The position numbers and the translations under genes are program-made. The notes beneath the pieces are model-generated. The model searched no databases, had not been told where the DNA came from, and was given only the letters and a program-made list of their open reading frames with translations. 64,000 nt of DNA from Cocos nucifera (Eukaryota > Streptophyta > Magnoliopsida > Arecales > Arecaceae): positions 1-64,000 of the forward strand of contig QRFJ01004180.1 of NCBI GenBank assembly GCA_006176705.1. Direction: 5' to 3'. This document shows, piece after piece, positions 23,997-36,139 of the stretch; the stretch's first letter is position 1, and each line of letters starts with the position of its first letter.

Positions 23997-24142
23997 TGTT
24001 GGAAAATGTGTCCCAAAGCCAACATCAGCCTTTTGATGATTGTACTATTTCAAAAATATAAATAATTTATTAATAAATAAAATATTTATTCTAGCATTTT
24101 TCATCATAAATCTACATCTTCTAATGAACTTCTATATTATGA

Positions 24143-24147
24143 TGAAG
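24143..24147. repeat. Left target-site duplication of I (TGAAG)
   Basis: TGAAG precedes the I LTR and recurs exactly at 41889-41893. Removing I and one copy restores alignment of the surrounding G LTR with the J LTR. Confidence 0.9.
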
Positions 24148-24825
24148 TATTGCCCAGAGGTTGCAACCCAAGAGGGCGGGGGTGAATTGGGTTCTTATAA
24201 AATTTTAGCCAAATTGACTTCCTAAATAAATATATGCTTTAATTTAAGTAAAATAGAAAGTTTGTGAGGTGAAGGCTTAAAGCTACAGTGGAAGCAAGAT
24301 AATGAATGCAAACTAAGAATATAAATAATGCAAATTAGAAATAATAGTAAAGAAAGCAAAGAAAGCACAACATAAACATACAAGATTTTATAGTGGTTCG
24401 GTGCAACTGGCACCTACATCCACTCTTCAAGCTTTTCTTAAAATTTTTACTATAATCCACTCTTGATTATAGTGTATTTATTTTTCCAGACTTACAAACA
24501 AATCTAGTTAGTTTTCATAGTAGCACCAACCAAAATCTTACACCATTAATTTTTTGGATTTACTAACAACCCAGTTGATTTTTTGGGCTCACCAATCAAA
24601 ATCTATAATATCTAATTTTAGGCTTGGATGAGCCTAATCTTTAAGTTTCTTTCTCCTAGAGAAACTTGAAAAAAAACAAAAATTATAAATAAAAATTTTA
24701 GCATAATATAAAGAACAGAATTAAAGCTTTTCATATCTCAAAAAGGAAGTCAACGATTTGCTTGATTGAAGCTTGGCTTTTCTTAAATTTGTACTTGAGA
24801 GGATGTGAAAGATGTTGGAGAAGAT
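24148..24825 (-). mobile_element. I: 3' LTR, distal piece
   Basis: Matches 40497-41185 of the 5' LTR (for example AGGTTGCAACCCAAGAGG near the start and GAGGATGTGAAAGATGTTGG near the end). It continues at 35376 after J. The minus-strand frame at 24222-24413 is a chance frame. Confidence 0.9.
24821..24825. repeat. Left target site of J (AAGAT)
   Basis: AAGAT precedes the J LTR; 35371-35375 after the other LTR reads TAGAT, one mismatch. The uninterrupted 5' LTR of I has GAAGATAGCTTT at the same place (about 41191), which confirms the join. Confidence 0.8.
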
Positions 24826-27697
24826 TGATGGAAAACTTGTAGGGTTTCATGCATAGATTTCAAATTTTTTTTGAAATTAAACCAGTAGAAGACATAGATT
24901 AAATAGTTTAATCTACAATATGCATGTAATCAGATTACAAAATCCTATATCAAGGATCTATAACAAGTCATGATGCAAATATAAATCTGAAAATAAATTA
25001 ATCATAAGTGGTATTGATCATATGAATACCTAGGTCTTGAATAATTCTAGATCTAACTCTAGATCATATCTAGGTTACCAAGAGATCAGATCTCTTATCT
25101 TTGCACGGGTCGTAAACTTCATGGTTGATTTTTATTGTTGCTTTTAGAGCTACACATACGTTCGATCTTTATAGGTGATCCACACGAATCTGCAACATAG
25201 ATCGAAGGTTCGTCGAATGAAGATCCACTCGAAGTGCCAGCTTCTCGCGGATCCCTCCTGATGGTCAATTAAATACATGTTCTTTGGATCTCTTGGATAC
25301 TCCAAGAGATGAAGAACATGAGGAGAAATAAGGGAGAAATCCAACTGTTGGATCTTTTATAAATCAAAAAATAAAATCAAGAAAAAATAAATCCTAAGAG
25401 AAGATAAATCTTTTCCTTTAGGACATCAATGATTGATGTCCTAAAAACATCTCTATGCTAGGACAAGAGGAGACCTTCTCCTCTATGATTTTTTCTATGT
25501 TTTCAAATCTAAGATTTCTAATTTTATTCATATAAAATTCTCATAAAAAATTGAAGAAGAAGAGTTTCCAAAGAAATCCTAAGAGAAGACCTTTCTTCTC
25601 TTCTCCTTCTCTCATCAGGATATGATCAAATTATGTCCAAAAAGAACATCATGCCCCAACAACTTGGAGCACTTATCTCCATGTCTTATTCATCTCTCTC
25701 TCAAATTTTTATCACATAAAAATCATAAAGAATAAATAAAAAATATATATATAAAAGAAAAATGAAGAGAAGACAATCTTCTCTTACCTTATCTCTTCAA
25801 GACATCAACTTTTGATGTCTTAGTTGAAGGCTCTTCTCCAAGAATCTTAGCACCACAAACCACCCACGCCTTCTCCTTCTTTTTTTTCTAATTTTTCATA
25901 ATTTTTTTGGGATTTATCACATCCTCTCTCTAAAGAATAAGGGGCGCCACATATTTAGGAAGACTAGGTCAAGAGACCTAGTTAAACATGGATACTTTGG
26001 AGGCATCCAACCCTTGGATGCCTCCCTATCTTTTTTGGTGAGTTATTCATGGTGAAAAGGAAGGAAAAATAGTGTGGAACCACCCAAAAACTAGTGCACA
26101 AAAATATGGATCATGAAGAATTATGGCGCATAAGAGGGAAGTAGTTTTGATTCAATGGGACACTTTCAAGGGATAACAACTTCCTATATTTTGACCAAAT
26201 CAAAACAAACTCCCAAAAATCAGAATTATGAGGCATGGAGAAGCTTATTAGGCATGAGAAAACATAAAAAAAAATCTAAAATTAAATATTGGGCATGGGC
26301 TTTAATAGGCGCAAGAGAAAGAGAGAGAGTCCCAATCCAACTGGGATTCCTCTTGTTTGACTAGGTCAAAATAGGTTTGAACCTAATTTAAATCTCATTT
26401 AAACTAGATTAAATGCAACACAATTATGGATAATCTTAGTCCAACTAGAAGCCTAATTAAATTAGATTAAATTAAGATTTAAATCTAATTTAAATTCTAA
26501 ATTAATTAGGTGCACCCAAGTCCTAGTCAAACAAGAAATTATTGTTTCTTGCAATTGACTTATCCAATAAACCAACTAGACTTAATCTAATTAAGTCCAA
26601 ACTAATTCTAATTAAATCTAATTCAATCAAAATTGATCTCAACCTAATTGCTCAATCAAATTTAGCTAATTGGCAATCTAATTGCTAATCGATCCTCCTA
26701 TAATACTTACATTAGGTCAAACATCAATCATATTGATGGATTGACCTTAGAACGATTCTCAATCATTGATTAACCATCTGATCAGATTACAAGCTCTAAT
26801 ATGTACGACCCCATAGGTTCAAACCTAAGTCGGTATCATAGGAATCAATTTCTATAGCAATCAAAGTTACCATCTTACAATGGTTCTCGACGTCCGAACA
26901 AGTCGAATGTATGCAAAGCAACATTCTTAGAACCCTGGCCAATGGTTACTATATAATTCATCCCTATGATCAATAATGCTCAAGACGACTTTGAGTATAC
27001 TATCAAACACTCATACAAGTCATCTCTATTGTATCTCAAAATTTCATAAATTCCATGACACCTCATGAGGATTACCCAGGCTTAGGTTTCGCTAAATTAA
27101 AACACAACGAGTCATTCTCTTCCTGAAGCTAATCGGGAGTGATCGATCACATCTTGACTCACACACCGACTTCACAAGTACTTGATTATAGTCAAAAATC
27201 TTTCGAACCTATATTAGAAATACAGGCAGTCCGACACCAAAGTATAGTGAGTTGCTTGCAAGTCACTGTGGTGATCTCAGGTCGAAGAAACACTTATACC
27301 CATTGGCCTTAGCTAACTACTCTTGATGGTAGAGTGCTACATTGGTCACGTTCAGTATAAATATACTCCTACATCTTATCTAGATGCTATACCAGTGCTC
27401 CACACCACTTGGTTACGAGGACAACCAATGCATATGGCATCCAGCAACCTACACTCGATAAGTTATCATCCTTGTTAATAACTTATCATTTGATCATGAA
27501 TAGTTTAAGAACTATCTAATAAATCCTTCTTTATCAATTAATTATGGTTCTAAGAACATCATAATTTAAGAGTTTATTTAAGAAAGATAGAACTTTTATG
27601 ATGAATCAGCCAAATAACTATTATTATTAAATAATTTATATACTAATTCCAATCATCTATCACTTAGATGATTGGCTTTAGAACATATTTTCCAACA
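24826..27697 (-). mobile_element. J: 3' LTR
   Basis: Direct repeat of 32511-35370. The plus-strand edges read TGATGGAAAACTTG and TTTTCCAACA. It holds no gene. The short frames at 25150-25344 and 26155-26364 are not kept in the sister copy as coding sequence. Confidence 0.9.
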
Positions 27698-28800
27698 ACT
27701 CTCACTTGGACTAAAGCCAATTAGAATGATATCAAATATCCTATCTTCCACTTGAGTTCGTAGAACTCCTTAGTTCCAAGCCTTTAGCAAATGGGTCAGT
27801 CAAGTTCTCCTTTTTCATCGATCTTCTAAAGGTCGACGTCACCCAGATCTAATATCTAAAGTGAAAGCGATGCAGAATATGCTAGTCCTTAGGTTCTTTA
27901 GCCTGAGCTATGTCTTCAGTGCTACAATAAGACTGGACCATCAGTGGAGGGTGCCATTTCCAACCTACTAATGAACCTTAGCAACTATACAGCTTACATA
28001 GCAGCATCATATGCCATGATGTACTCTACATCACTAATTAAATTGGCTAAAGTATACTACTTGGAACCTTTCTAGTAGATTGCTCCTATAATTAGGGTAT
28101 GATCTGACATTCTCTTATTGCCATCTTGTTTTGATTGAAATTAAAATATCCACATATTTTAAGTTAGTACTTCCATATTTGAGTCACTGAACCTTAGTAT
28201 TTTTCAAATACTCAAGGATTGTCTATACAATCTTTTAGTGGCTCTCACTTAGATCAGACTGGTATCTACTCACTACCTCAGTGAGTATACCATGTCTGAT
28301 CTCGTACATGGAGAAATAAGATGATAACTAAACCTTTATTCCTTGCAATGCTGGAATGCCATTTTCGATTAAGAAAATTTTATCCATAGACAATACAAGG
28401 AATAATACTATAGAATATTTTGCTCAATTACAAATGCAAGATTTGTCTTTGTTCATAACAAAGACATACGTTCAAAATGTATGTTCAAAAACTGAGATAA
28501 TAGGCAAATGGGGCTTACATGTCTTTACCTTTCCATCCATGCTACTCTGATCCTGTTAAAAATCCATTCATACCTAATGAGTTTTATCCCTTTAGGTGAA
28601 TCAACTAGTGTCCATACACTGCATTGAATCAACTAGTGTCCATTCACATCCAATGGATTTTCATAGACTTCAATTTGGATCATATGGCTCCAAGCCACTT
28701 CTCAGAGTCAGGCCACTGCAATGTATCCCTATAGGTAATCGGATCCTTGTTGTTCTCATTGAGCTCAATAGGATCGCCATTCCGGATCTAGATACTAAAG
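27698..28800 (-). pseudogene. J: RNase H and reverse transcriptase relics
   Basis: The minus strand follows F 7284-8800 piece by piece but is cut by many stops and indels. About 280 bases of RT present in F (about 7930-8205) are missing near 28305. The region matching the F catalytic motif reads SMDK near 28390, so both catalytic Asp positions of YVDD cannot be recovered. A short duplication of AATCAACTAGTGTCCAT occurs at 28596-28642. No open frame of note. Confidence 0.65.
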
Positions 28801-29820
28801 AATCTATCCAGTTAATGCGGTACTCTATCGGATCTCCTTAAAAGTGATACTTTAATGGGCTCCGAATTTGATCTGATCAAATCTGGTTCTGTAGGTTTAC
28901 TAGATTACGTTGGTTCTTTTCTATCAGTCAAACTTTTTCAAGTTCAACTTTATAGACATCAGTTCCTTCTCTAAGGAACTTCTTTACAAAAGAAATGCCC
29001 TTGCTGTTGATGAACATCTCATGCTCTTCAGTATGGTAGAATTAATCACCCTTAAATACCTATTAGATCAAGATCCAAGTTTATCTATATGCAAATATTT
29101 GACATAGACTGATCAATTTTAAATCCAAAAGTGAGAGAGTCTAGGTCTATGCCCGATCCATATCTCATATGGAGTCTTTGCGATAGATTTACTCAGAATA
29201 TTTTTAGAGTAAAACAAGTAGTTATTAAGCATAACCCTGAAATAGGTAGACTAGAGAATCCTATTTTGGATTGAACCATGTCTAACAAAGTTCAATTTCT
29301 TCTTTCAGAGACACTGTGTTCTGAAAAGAAATCCACAGAGAGAGAATCCTATTTTCTCTTTGATATATCACAAACTTACTGGATAAGTATTCGCTTCTTC
29401 GATCTGATCGAAGAGTTTCAATACCATTTTTAGTTTGTTTTCTTATTTTATTATTGAATCATTTAAACATTTCAAATGATTCAAGCTAGATTCACCCATG
29501 TTAGGATAGGTTGTCTGTAATGAAATATTAATATCTTTCTTTGGCACTTAAGTTCATAAGTCCACATACATCACTATGTATGAGACTTAGAACTTTATTA
29601 ACTCCTTCATCTTTTTTCAGTAAAGGTGACTTTGTCATCTTCCCAAGAAGACAAGATTCATAAGCTATCAGTGATTCACAATCATTGATGTTGAGGTTTT
29701 CCTCTAAAGCTAACCCATTTATCCTATTCTTGTCAAGATGACTAAGCCTATAATGCCAAAGATAGATATCCATGACATAATCTAACTTGGGTGTGTACAT
29801 TACACTTAACAGACTGTATA
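28801..29820 (-). pseudogene. J: integrase relics
   Basis: The clearest piece is 29528-29800, minus strand, with LWHYRLSHLDKNRINGL (H-x-H part of the integrase zinc-binding domain), YESCLLGKMTKSP and IHSDVCGLM with the first catalytic Asp. Towards 29100 weaker pieces of the catalytic core follow, with stops. The zinc-binding Cys pair is reduced to one Cys. Confidence 0.7.
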
Positions 29821-30450
29821 AATATAAAATATTATTTTTTTATTATTCATGTATTATTGTAACATTATTCACAATAATATCATAACAATTTTTCTTATTG
29901 ATAAATGATAACTATCCCTGGTCAAAAGGCCATCAGAGATTATATTTATCATAAATGAAGGACAATAGTGACAATCACTCAAAATGACATCTATTGAAAA
30001 TAAGCTTGATAATTTTTTAAAGCTAGGATTGGAACAAGACTTCCATCCCCAATATTCAGATATTTCTCATCATTTTCAAATATCCCATTTACTTATAGTC
30101 TTTGCAATAAATTACATAAGACTACCGGCAACTAATATCCATATAGTAGAATTATATATAGAAAAATTTTAAGGTGTTATCATAAAACATCTTTAATAAG
30201 CAACTTTTACTCCTTTCTCTTGTTCAGCCTGTTATGGTCAAGAGAAGCAAGATAAATCTTCTTCCTATGACCCTACTTCTAACATTAGAAGCACTATGCC
30301 TGATTTGGGTTAACCTTGGACTAATTATTTTGACTGGGCTTTGAAGCCCAATACGAACCCATTCATACTGTTGAATCAAATTCAACTTTCAATACTAATT
30401 ATCGAAGTTAGATCCCATAAGTCATCACTATCTAACAGTGATAGGAGCAA
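29821..30450 (-). pseudogene. J: protease and gag relics
   Basis: Minus strand. Short matches to the corresponding F region: LLDSDDL at the gag start near 30440, then a junction into a broken zinc knuckle near 30280 (CF-C pattern with GHRKK and YLASLDHNRLNKRK). Nearly the whole capsid domain is missing. Protease has no recognisable active site. Confidence 0.5.
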
Positions 30451-32497
30451 TTAGAATTTAGCCTTATTTTGAGAAAAGAGAATAATGACCTAAGTATATG
30501 AATTATTTAAGCCTAGAGACTTGGACTTTAGTCTAAAGATTCTTCCACTATTTTATTCAAACTGGTAGCTTCTACCTCTAATTTGGAGAATTACTTTAAT
30601 TTTCTAGTAGGTACTAGAATCTGCATAGACTGCACACGAGCCCAACTTTGGTTGGCTAACCCATGTATATCTAAGGATATGTTCATAACCAATTATTTCT
30701 CTAAACAACTTTTAGTAATTTAATTTTGCCCTAAAAATCTAATCAGTAGACTTTGGTCTCCACTATAAGGATCTCATTAGATCCAACCATTAACATGACC
30801 ATACTTAGTGCATCTAACCAACGAATGATTAAGCCCAACTTTGGTTGGCCAACCTAACCACCATTAGAGAGATACATCCAAGTCGTTATATGATGGATGA
30901 TAATTTCATTAGTCAACAAGCACTAGACCTTTGGGTCTACAATGATTATTGAGTTAGTGGACCCATTATCAAACAACTTAATGGAAGGCTATGACTCAAT
31001 TATCCCCATAACTTTATCATTTTAAGGATCTAATAATTTTAGAGAATTTAACTATTAGTGATTTAAGGATAGAAAGGATATGGATCAATTTGCTCCCACT
31101 GACTTCACCAAGTCAAGTCCTCCCACTGACTTTTCAAGTTATCAACAAGAACTAGGATTAATTTCAGTCCATGGGCACCTAGATCAGTCTCACTAATTTT
31201 CTATGTGACATGGGTTAGCATGAATCAATGAGCAACCTAATTAAAAGTTGATTAACCACATTAGCTAGGTAAGTGAAATTGGTGGGAGGGTCTGCGAAGG
31301 CTTGCCTTAGACACCATCAGAAATAGCTAGGTAAGCGGGCTACCAATTAAAAACCATCAGTCTGGGATGCCAGACTTAACTTAGACACTAATCGATTTAT
31401 CAACTTTGATTTGGTTTGCCTAAAGATTTGGGCTCAACTACTGAGCCACGATCAGTATCCATTTGTTAGATGTATGGACTTTGATCAACTACAACTATTG
31501 AATTGATCTAAATAAATAACCTAATCCTAATTAACTATTAATTAGGTTTGATCAATTTCTTAACTAAGTCCATATTTAATCTAACCCTAGGTCTAACCCA
31601 GTTAAAGACCTGATCAAAGCTAACCCATTATCCATTAACCCATGTTTTATGAAATTATCCTAGGATCTTCAAATCACAAACCTAGATCCTAAATAATCAC
31701 TTAATTCTCAATTAAGTTCAAGCTTATGAGTTTAGGTTTATAGAATCTCAGAACTAATTTTTGATTTTATTATTTGAAATATTTTTAAATTATAAATATT
31801 TTACTTTGAATCAAATTCAAATGATGATTTTAGATTTGATTTATTTTAATATTTTGATCATATCCTAGGATTTTGAATCTAGGATTTTGTAGAAAGTAAG
31901 TTCATAATTTAAATTCTACAAAACTTATATGTCATATATATGCAAACTAGATTCAAAAATGAAGCTACATATCAACATATGCAATATGAAGATCTAGATC
32001 AAAACATGAAATATATCACAAGGATCTCATCTAAATGATTAAAATCAGATTATAAATTATTTAATATTAAATTTAAAATATAAAAATAAATTATAAATTA
32101 TTTAATATCTCATCTAATATATTTATGATTTAGATTTCTCGAATCACATACTAGGACAATCTTTTCATTGTAAGGGATAAATCTTACAGTAGGACAACCT
32201 TAAAGCAGTATGTGCAATATTGATATTATTTAGATCTAATCTAAATAATCTAAAATAGATATAATATTTATTTAATTTTAAATTTAAATTAAAAAATTAA
32301 ATCATAATTTTTTTTAAATCTAACCTAAATTATTCATGATTTAGATTCAGATCAGCACATATTAGGACAACTTTTTCATTATAAGGGGTTAACCTTATAA
32401 AAGGACAACCTTAAGACAGTATGTGCGATCTTTAATTAATTTTAATTTTTAGATTTATTCTTAAGTATACATAAATATGTTATAAAAGAATCTACAT
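30451..32497 (-). other. J: long untranslated leader
   Basis: Two kilobases between PBS and gag without coding sequence, similar to the F leader in its first part. The PBS-proximal end carries a duplicated segment with a hairpin (32130-32432), described separately. Confidence 0.65.
32130..32432 (-). repeat. J leader: duplicated segment, each copy with a hairpin
   Basis: Copies at about 32130-32220 and 32336-32432 share the order TTTATGATTTAGATT, TAGGACAA, hairpin, AGGACAACCTTAA, CAGTATGTGC. The hairpins lie at 32169-32188 (TGTAAG/CTTACA stem) and 32379-32400 (TTATAAGG/CCTTATAA stem). The stems differ in sequence but both pair. They lie 80-340 bases from the PBS. Confidence 0.7.
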
Positions 32498-32509
32498 GCT
32501 CTGATACCA
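32498..32509 (-). promoter_or_regulatory. J: primer-binding site (initiator Met tRNA type)
   Basis: Minus strand reads TGGTATCAGAGC, right inside the 5' LTR edge at 32511. Perfect match to the common Copia primer site. Confidence 0.9.
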
Positions 32510-32510
32510 C

Positions 32511-35370
32511 TGATGGAAAACTTGTAGGGTTTCATACATAGATTTCAAAACTTTTTCAAAATTAAAGCAGCAGAAGACATAGATTAAATAGTTTAATCTA
32601 CAATATGCATGTAATCAGATTATAAAATCTTACATCAAGGATCTATAATATGTCATGATGTAAATATAAATCTAAAAATAAATTAATATCTAAAAATAAA
32701 TCAATACCTAGATCTAGAATAATTCTAGATCTAACCTAGATCATATCTAGGTTACCAAGAGATCTAATCTCTTACCTTTGCATAGGTCGAGAACTTTACA
32801 GTTGATATTCATTGTTGCTTTTAGAGCCACACATGCATCTGGCCTTTATAGGTGATCCATACGAACCTGTAACACAGATCAGAGGTTCGTCGAATGAAGA
32901 TCCGCTCGAAGTGCTAGCTTCTAGCGGATCCCTCCTGATGGTCAATCAAATACATGTTCTTCGGATCTCTTGGATACTCCAAGAGATGAAGAACATGAGA
33001 AGAAATAAGAAAGAAATCCAACCCTTGAATCTTCCATAAATCAAAAAATAAAATTAAGGAAAAAAAATCCTAAGAGAAGAGAAATCTTCTCCTTCAGGAC
33101 ATCAATGATTGATGTCCTGAAAATATCTCTATGCTAGGATAAGAGGAGACCTCCTCTAGAATTTTTTCTAAGTTTTTAGATCTAAGATTTTTAATTTTAT
33201 TCATATAAAATTCTCATAAAAAATTGAAGAAGAAGAGTTTCCAAAGAAATCCTAAGAGAAGACCTTTCTTCTCTTCTCCTTCTCTCATTGGGACATGATC
33301 AAATCATGTCCAAAAAGAACATTATGCCCCAACAACTTGAAGCACTTATCCCCACATCTTATTCCTCTCTCTCTAAAATTTTTATCACATAAAAATTATA
33401 AAGAATAAATAAGAGAAAAAATACATAAAAAAAATGAAGAGAAGACAATCTTCGCTTACCTTATCTCTTTAAGACATTAACCTTTGATGTCTTAGTTGAA
33501 GGCTCTTCTCCAAGAATCTTGGTGCCACAAACCACCCATGCCTTTTCCTCCTTTTTTTTCTAATTTTTCATAATTTTTCTAGGATTTATCACATCCTCTC
33601 TCTAAAGAATAAGGGGCACCACATATTTAGGAAGACTAGGTCAATAGACCTAGTCAAACGTGGATTCTTTGGAGGCATCCAACCCTTGGATGCCTCCATA
33701 TCTTTTTCTGGTGATTTATTCATGGTGAAAAGGAAGGGAAAATAGTGTGGAACCTCTCAAAAATTGGTGCACAAAAATATGGAGCATGGAGAATTATGGC
33801 GCATAAGAGGGAAGTAGTTTTGATTCAATGGGACTCTTTCAAGGGATAACAACTTACTATGTTTTGACCAAATCAAAACGAACTCCCAAAAATTAGAATT
33901 ATGAAGTGTGGAGAAGCTTATTAGGCATAGAAAAGCATAGAAAAAATCTAGAATTAAATATTTGGCGTGGGCTTTAATAGGCATAAGAGAAAGAGAGAGA
34001 GTCCCAGTCCAACTGGAACTCTTGTTTGATTAGGTCAAAATAGGTTTGAACCTAATTTAAATCCCATTTAAATTAGATTAAATGTAACCCAATTAAGGAT
34101 GATCCTAGTCTAACTAGGAATCCAATTAAATTAGATTAAATCAAGATTTAAATCTAATTTAAATCCTAAATCAATTAGGTGCACCCAAGTCCTAGTCAAA
34201 CAAGAAATTATTCCTTCTTGCAATTGGCTTATCCAATAAACTAACTAGACTTAATCTAATTAAGTCCAAACTAATTTTAATTGAATCTAATTCAATTCGA
34301 CTTGATCTTAGCCCGATTGGTCAATCAAATTTAGCCAATTAGCAATCAAATTGCTAATCAATCCTCCTGCAACACTTGCATTAGGTCAAATATCAATCGT
34401 ATTGATGGATTGACCTTAAAATGATTCTCAATCATTAATTAATCATCTGATTAGGTTACAAGCTCTAATATGTATGACCCCATAGGTTCGAACCTAAATC
34501 GGTAGCATAGGAATCAATTCCTATACCAATCGAAGTTACTATCTAGCAATGGTTCTCGATGTTCGGATAGGTCGAATGTATGCAAAGCAACATTCTTAGA
34601 ATCCTAGCCTTGGTTACCATATAATTCATCCCTATGATCAATAATGCTCAAGATGACTTTGAGTATGTTGTCAAATACTCATACAAGTCATCTCTATTGT
34701 GTCTCAAAATTTCGAAAATCTCGTGACACCTCACGAGGATTATCCAGGCCTAGATTTTGCTAAATTGAAATACAGCAAGTCATTCTCTTCTTAAAGCTAA
34801 TCAGGAGTGGTCAATCTCATCTTGACTCACACACCAACTTTATAAGTACTTGACTATACCCAAAAATCTTTCAAACTTATATTAGAAATACAAGCAGTCC
34901 AGCACCAAAGTACAATGAGTTGCTTGCATGTTACTATGGTGATCTCAGGTTTGAAGGGACACTTTTATCCATTGGCCTTAGCTAGCTACTCTTGATAGTA
35001 GAGTGCTACATTGATCACGTTCAGTGCATATGTACTCCTACATCTCACCTGGATGCCATACCAGTGTCTCCACACCACTTGGTTACGAGGACAACCAATG
35101 CATATGGTATATAGTGACCCATACTCGATAAGTTATCATCCTTATTAATAACTTATCATTTGGTTGTGAACAATTTAAGAATCATCCGATAAATCCTCCT
35201 TTATCCATTGATTGTGGTTCTAAGGACTTCATCATAATTTAGGAGTTTATTTAAGAAAGATAAAACTTTTATGATGAATCAGTCAAATAACTATTATTAT
35301 TAGATAATTCATATACTAATTTCAATCATCTACCACTTAGATGACTGGCTTTAGAACATATTTTTCAACA
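32511..35370 (-). mobile_element. J: 5' LTR
   Basis: Direct repeat of 24826-27697. It ends TTTTTCAACA at 35370, followed by TAGAT (target copy). No gene; the open frames at 32812-33039 and 33757-33984 correspond to interrupted sequence in the sister LTR. Confidence 0.9.
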
Positions 35371-35375
35371 TAGAT

Positions 35376-36139
35376 AGCTTTGAAAGCTAGCTAAAAACTG
35401 TACACAACTTTCCTCTCTTTTTTTTCTTTGGATTTTTAATGTTCCTCACCAAAACTGAAAGATTCTCTCTTTAAAACCCTTAATCTTACTTCCTAATTGA
35501 TTCTCTATGTTTAAATATTTTTGGAGATGGTTGGAGAGTGAGTTCTAGCCATTGGAAGCTCTGAAATAGCCGTTGGAGGTAAAAAAAGAGCCATTAGAAA
35601 GATTGCAGAAACTAGCTATTGAAGGTTGTCAGACACCATCGAGCTAGCTCGATTTTGGCTTAGAGCTAACTCGATTCTATCTAGAGCTAGCTTGAACTAA
35701 AGAACTCAAAAAATTAATTTTCTATCATCCTAAAAGAGTTGGCTCGGATCAAAATCGAGTTGGCTCGACCAACAGAACAAAAAAATATCTTTTCTACCAT
35801 CCTGAGAGAGCTAGCTCGGATCAAAATCGAGCTGGCTCGGCTCTAAACTTTTTAACTTTATTTTTCTTCATTGTTTGACCTTTCAAACTTAAATTTTTTA
35901 TCCCTAAATCTTCCAAATGATATTTATTTCTTCTTCTTTTATTTTCTTTTATAATGAGCCATCCAAATTTATGAAAACTTTTTTTTTTAAGTATTTTGGC
36001 ATGGCATCTTGAGAAAATTTATTCATAAGATAAATTCTTTGGATACTTGAAAATTCATACACACATTCTTTAAACACATAATTAGATATGTAATATATTT
36101 AAGATTTGACAATCATCAAAATCAATCATGGGGTCAACA
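35376..36139 (-). mobile_element. I: 3' LTR, proximal piece
   Basis: Continues the LTR from 24825: AGCTTTGAAAGCT matches AGCTTTAAAAGCT at 41193. It ends GGGGTCAACA at 36139. It contains GAGCTGGCTCG-type repeats at about 35637-35845, more than the few left in the 5' LTR (41438-41585). Confidence 0.9.
35637..35845. repeat. I 3' LTR: GAGCTAGCTCGA-type minisatellite
   Basis: Roughly eight copies of palindromic cores such as GAGCTAGCTCG, GAGCTGGCTCG and GAGTTGGCTCG, some paired as GCTCGGATCAAAATCGAGCT. The other LTR of I has lost part of this block. Confidence 0.75.

Larger units (their letters stand above)
24826..35370 (-). mobile_element. J: long-LTR Copia retrotransposon, innermost insertion
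   Basis: LTRs 24826-27697 and 32511-35370 (2.87 and 2.86 kb, TG...CA) flank a 4.8-kb interior with minus-strand Copia remnants. A perfect PBS sits inside the right LTR and a purine tract (CCAAGTGAGAGT, sense) inside the left. It is the youngest identifiable insertion of the deepest nest, yet its LTRs already differ at about one base in ten over the first 180 bases by eye, and its coding region is the most decayed of the Copia copies. Such elements may already have been defective when they moved. Confidence 0.9.
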
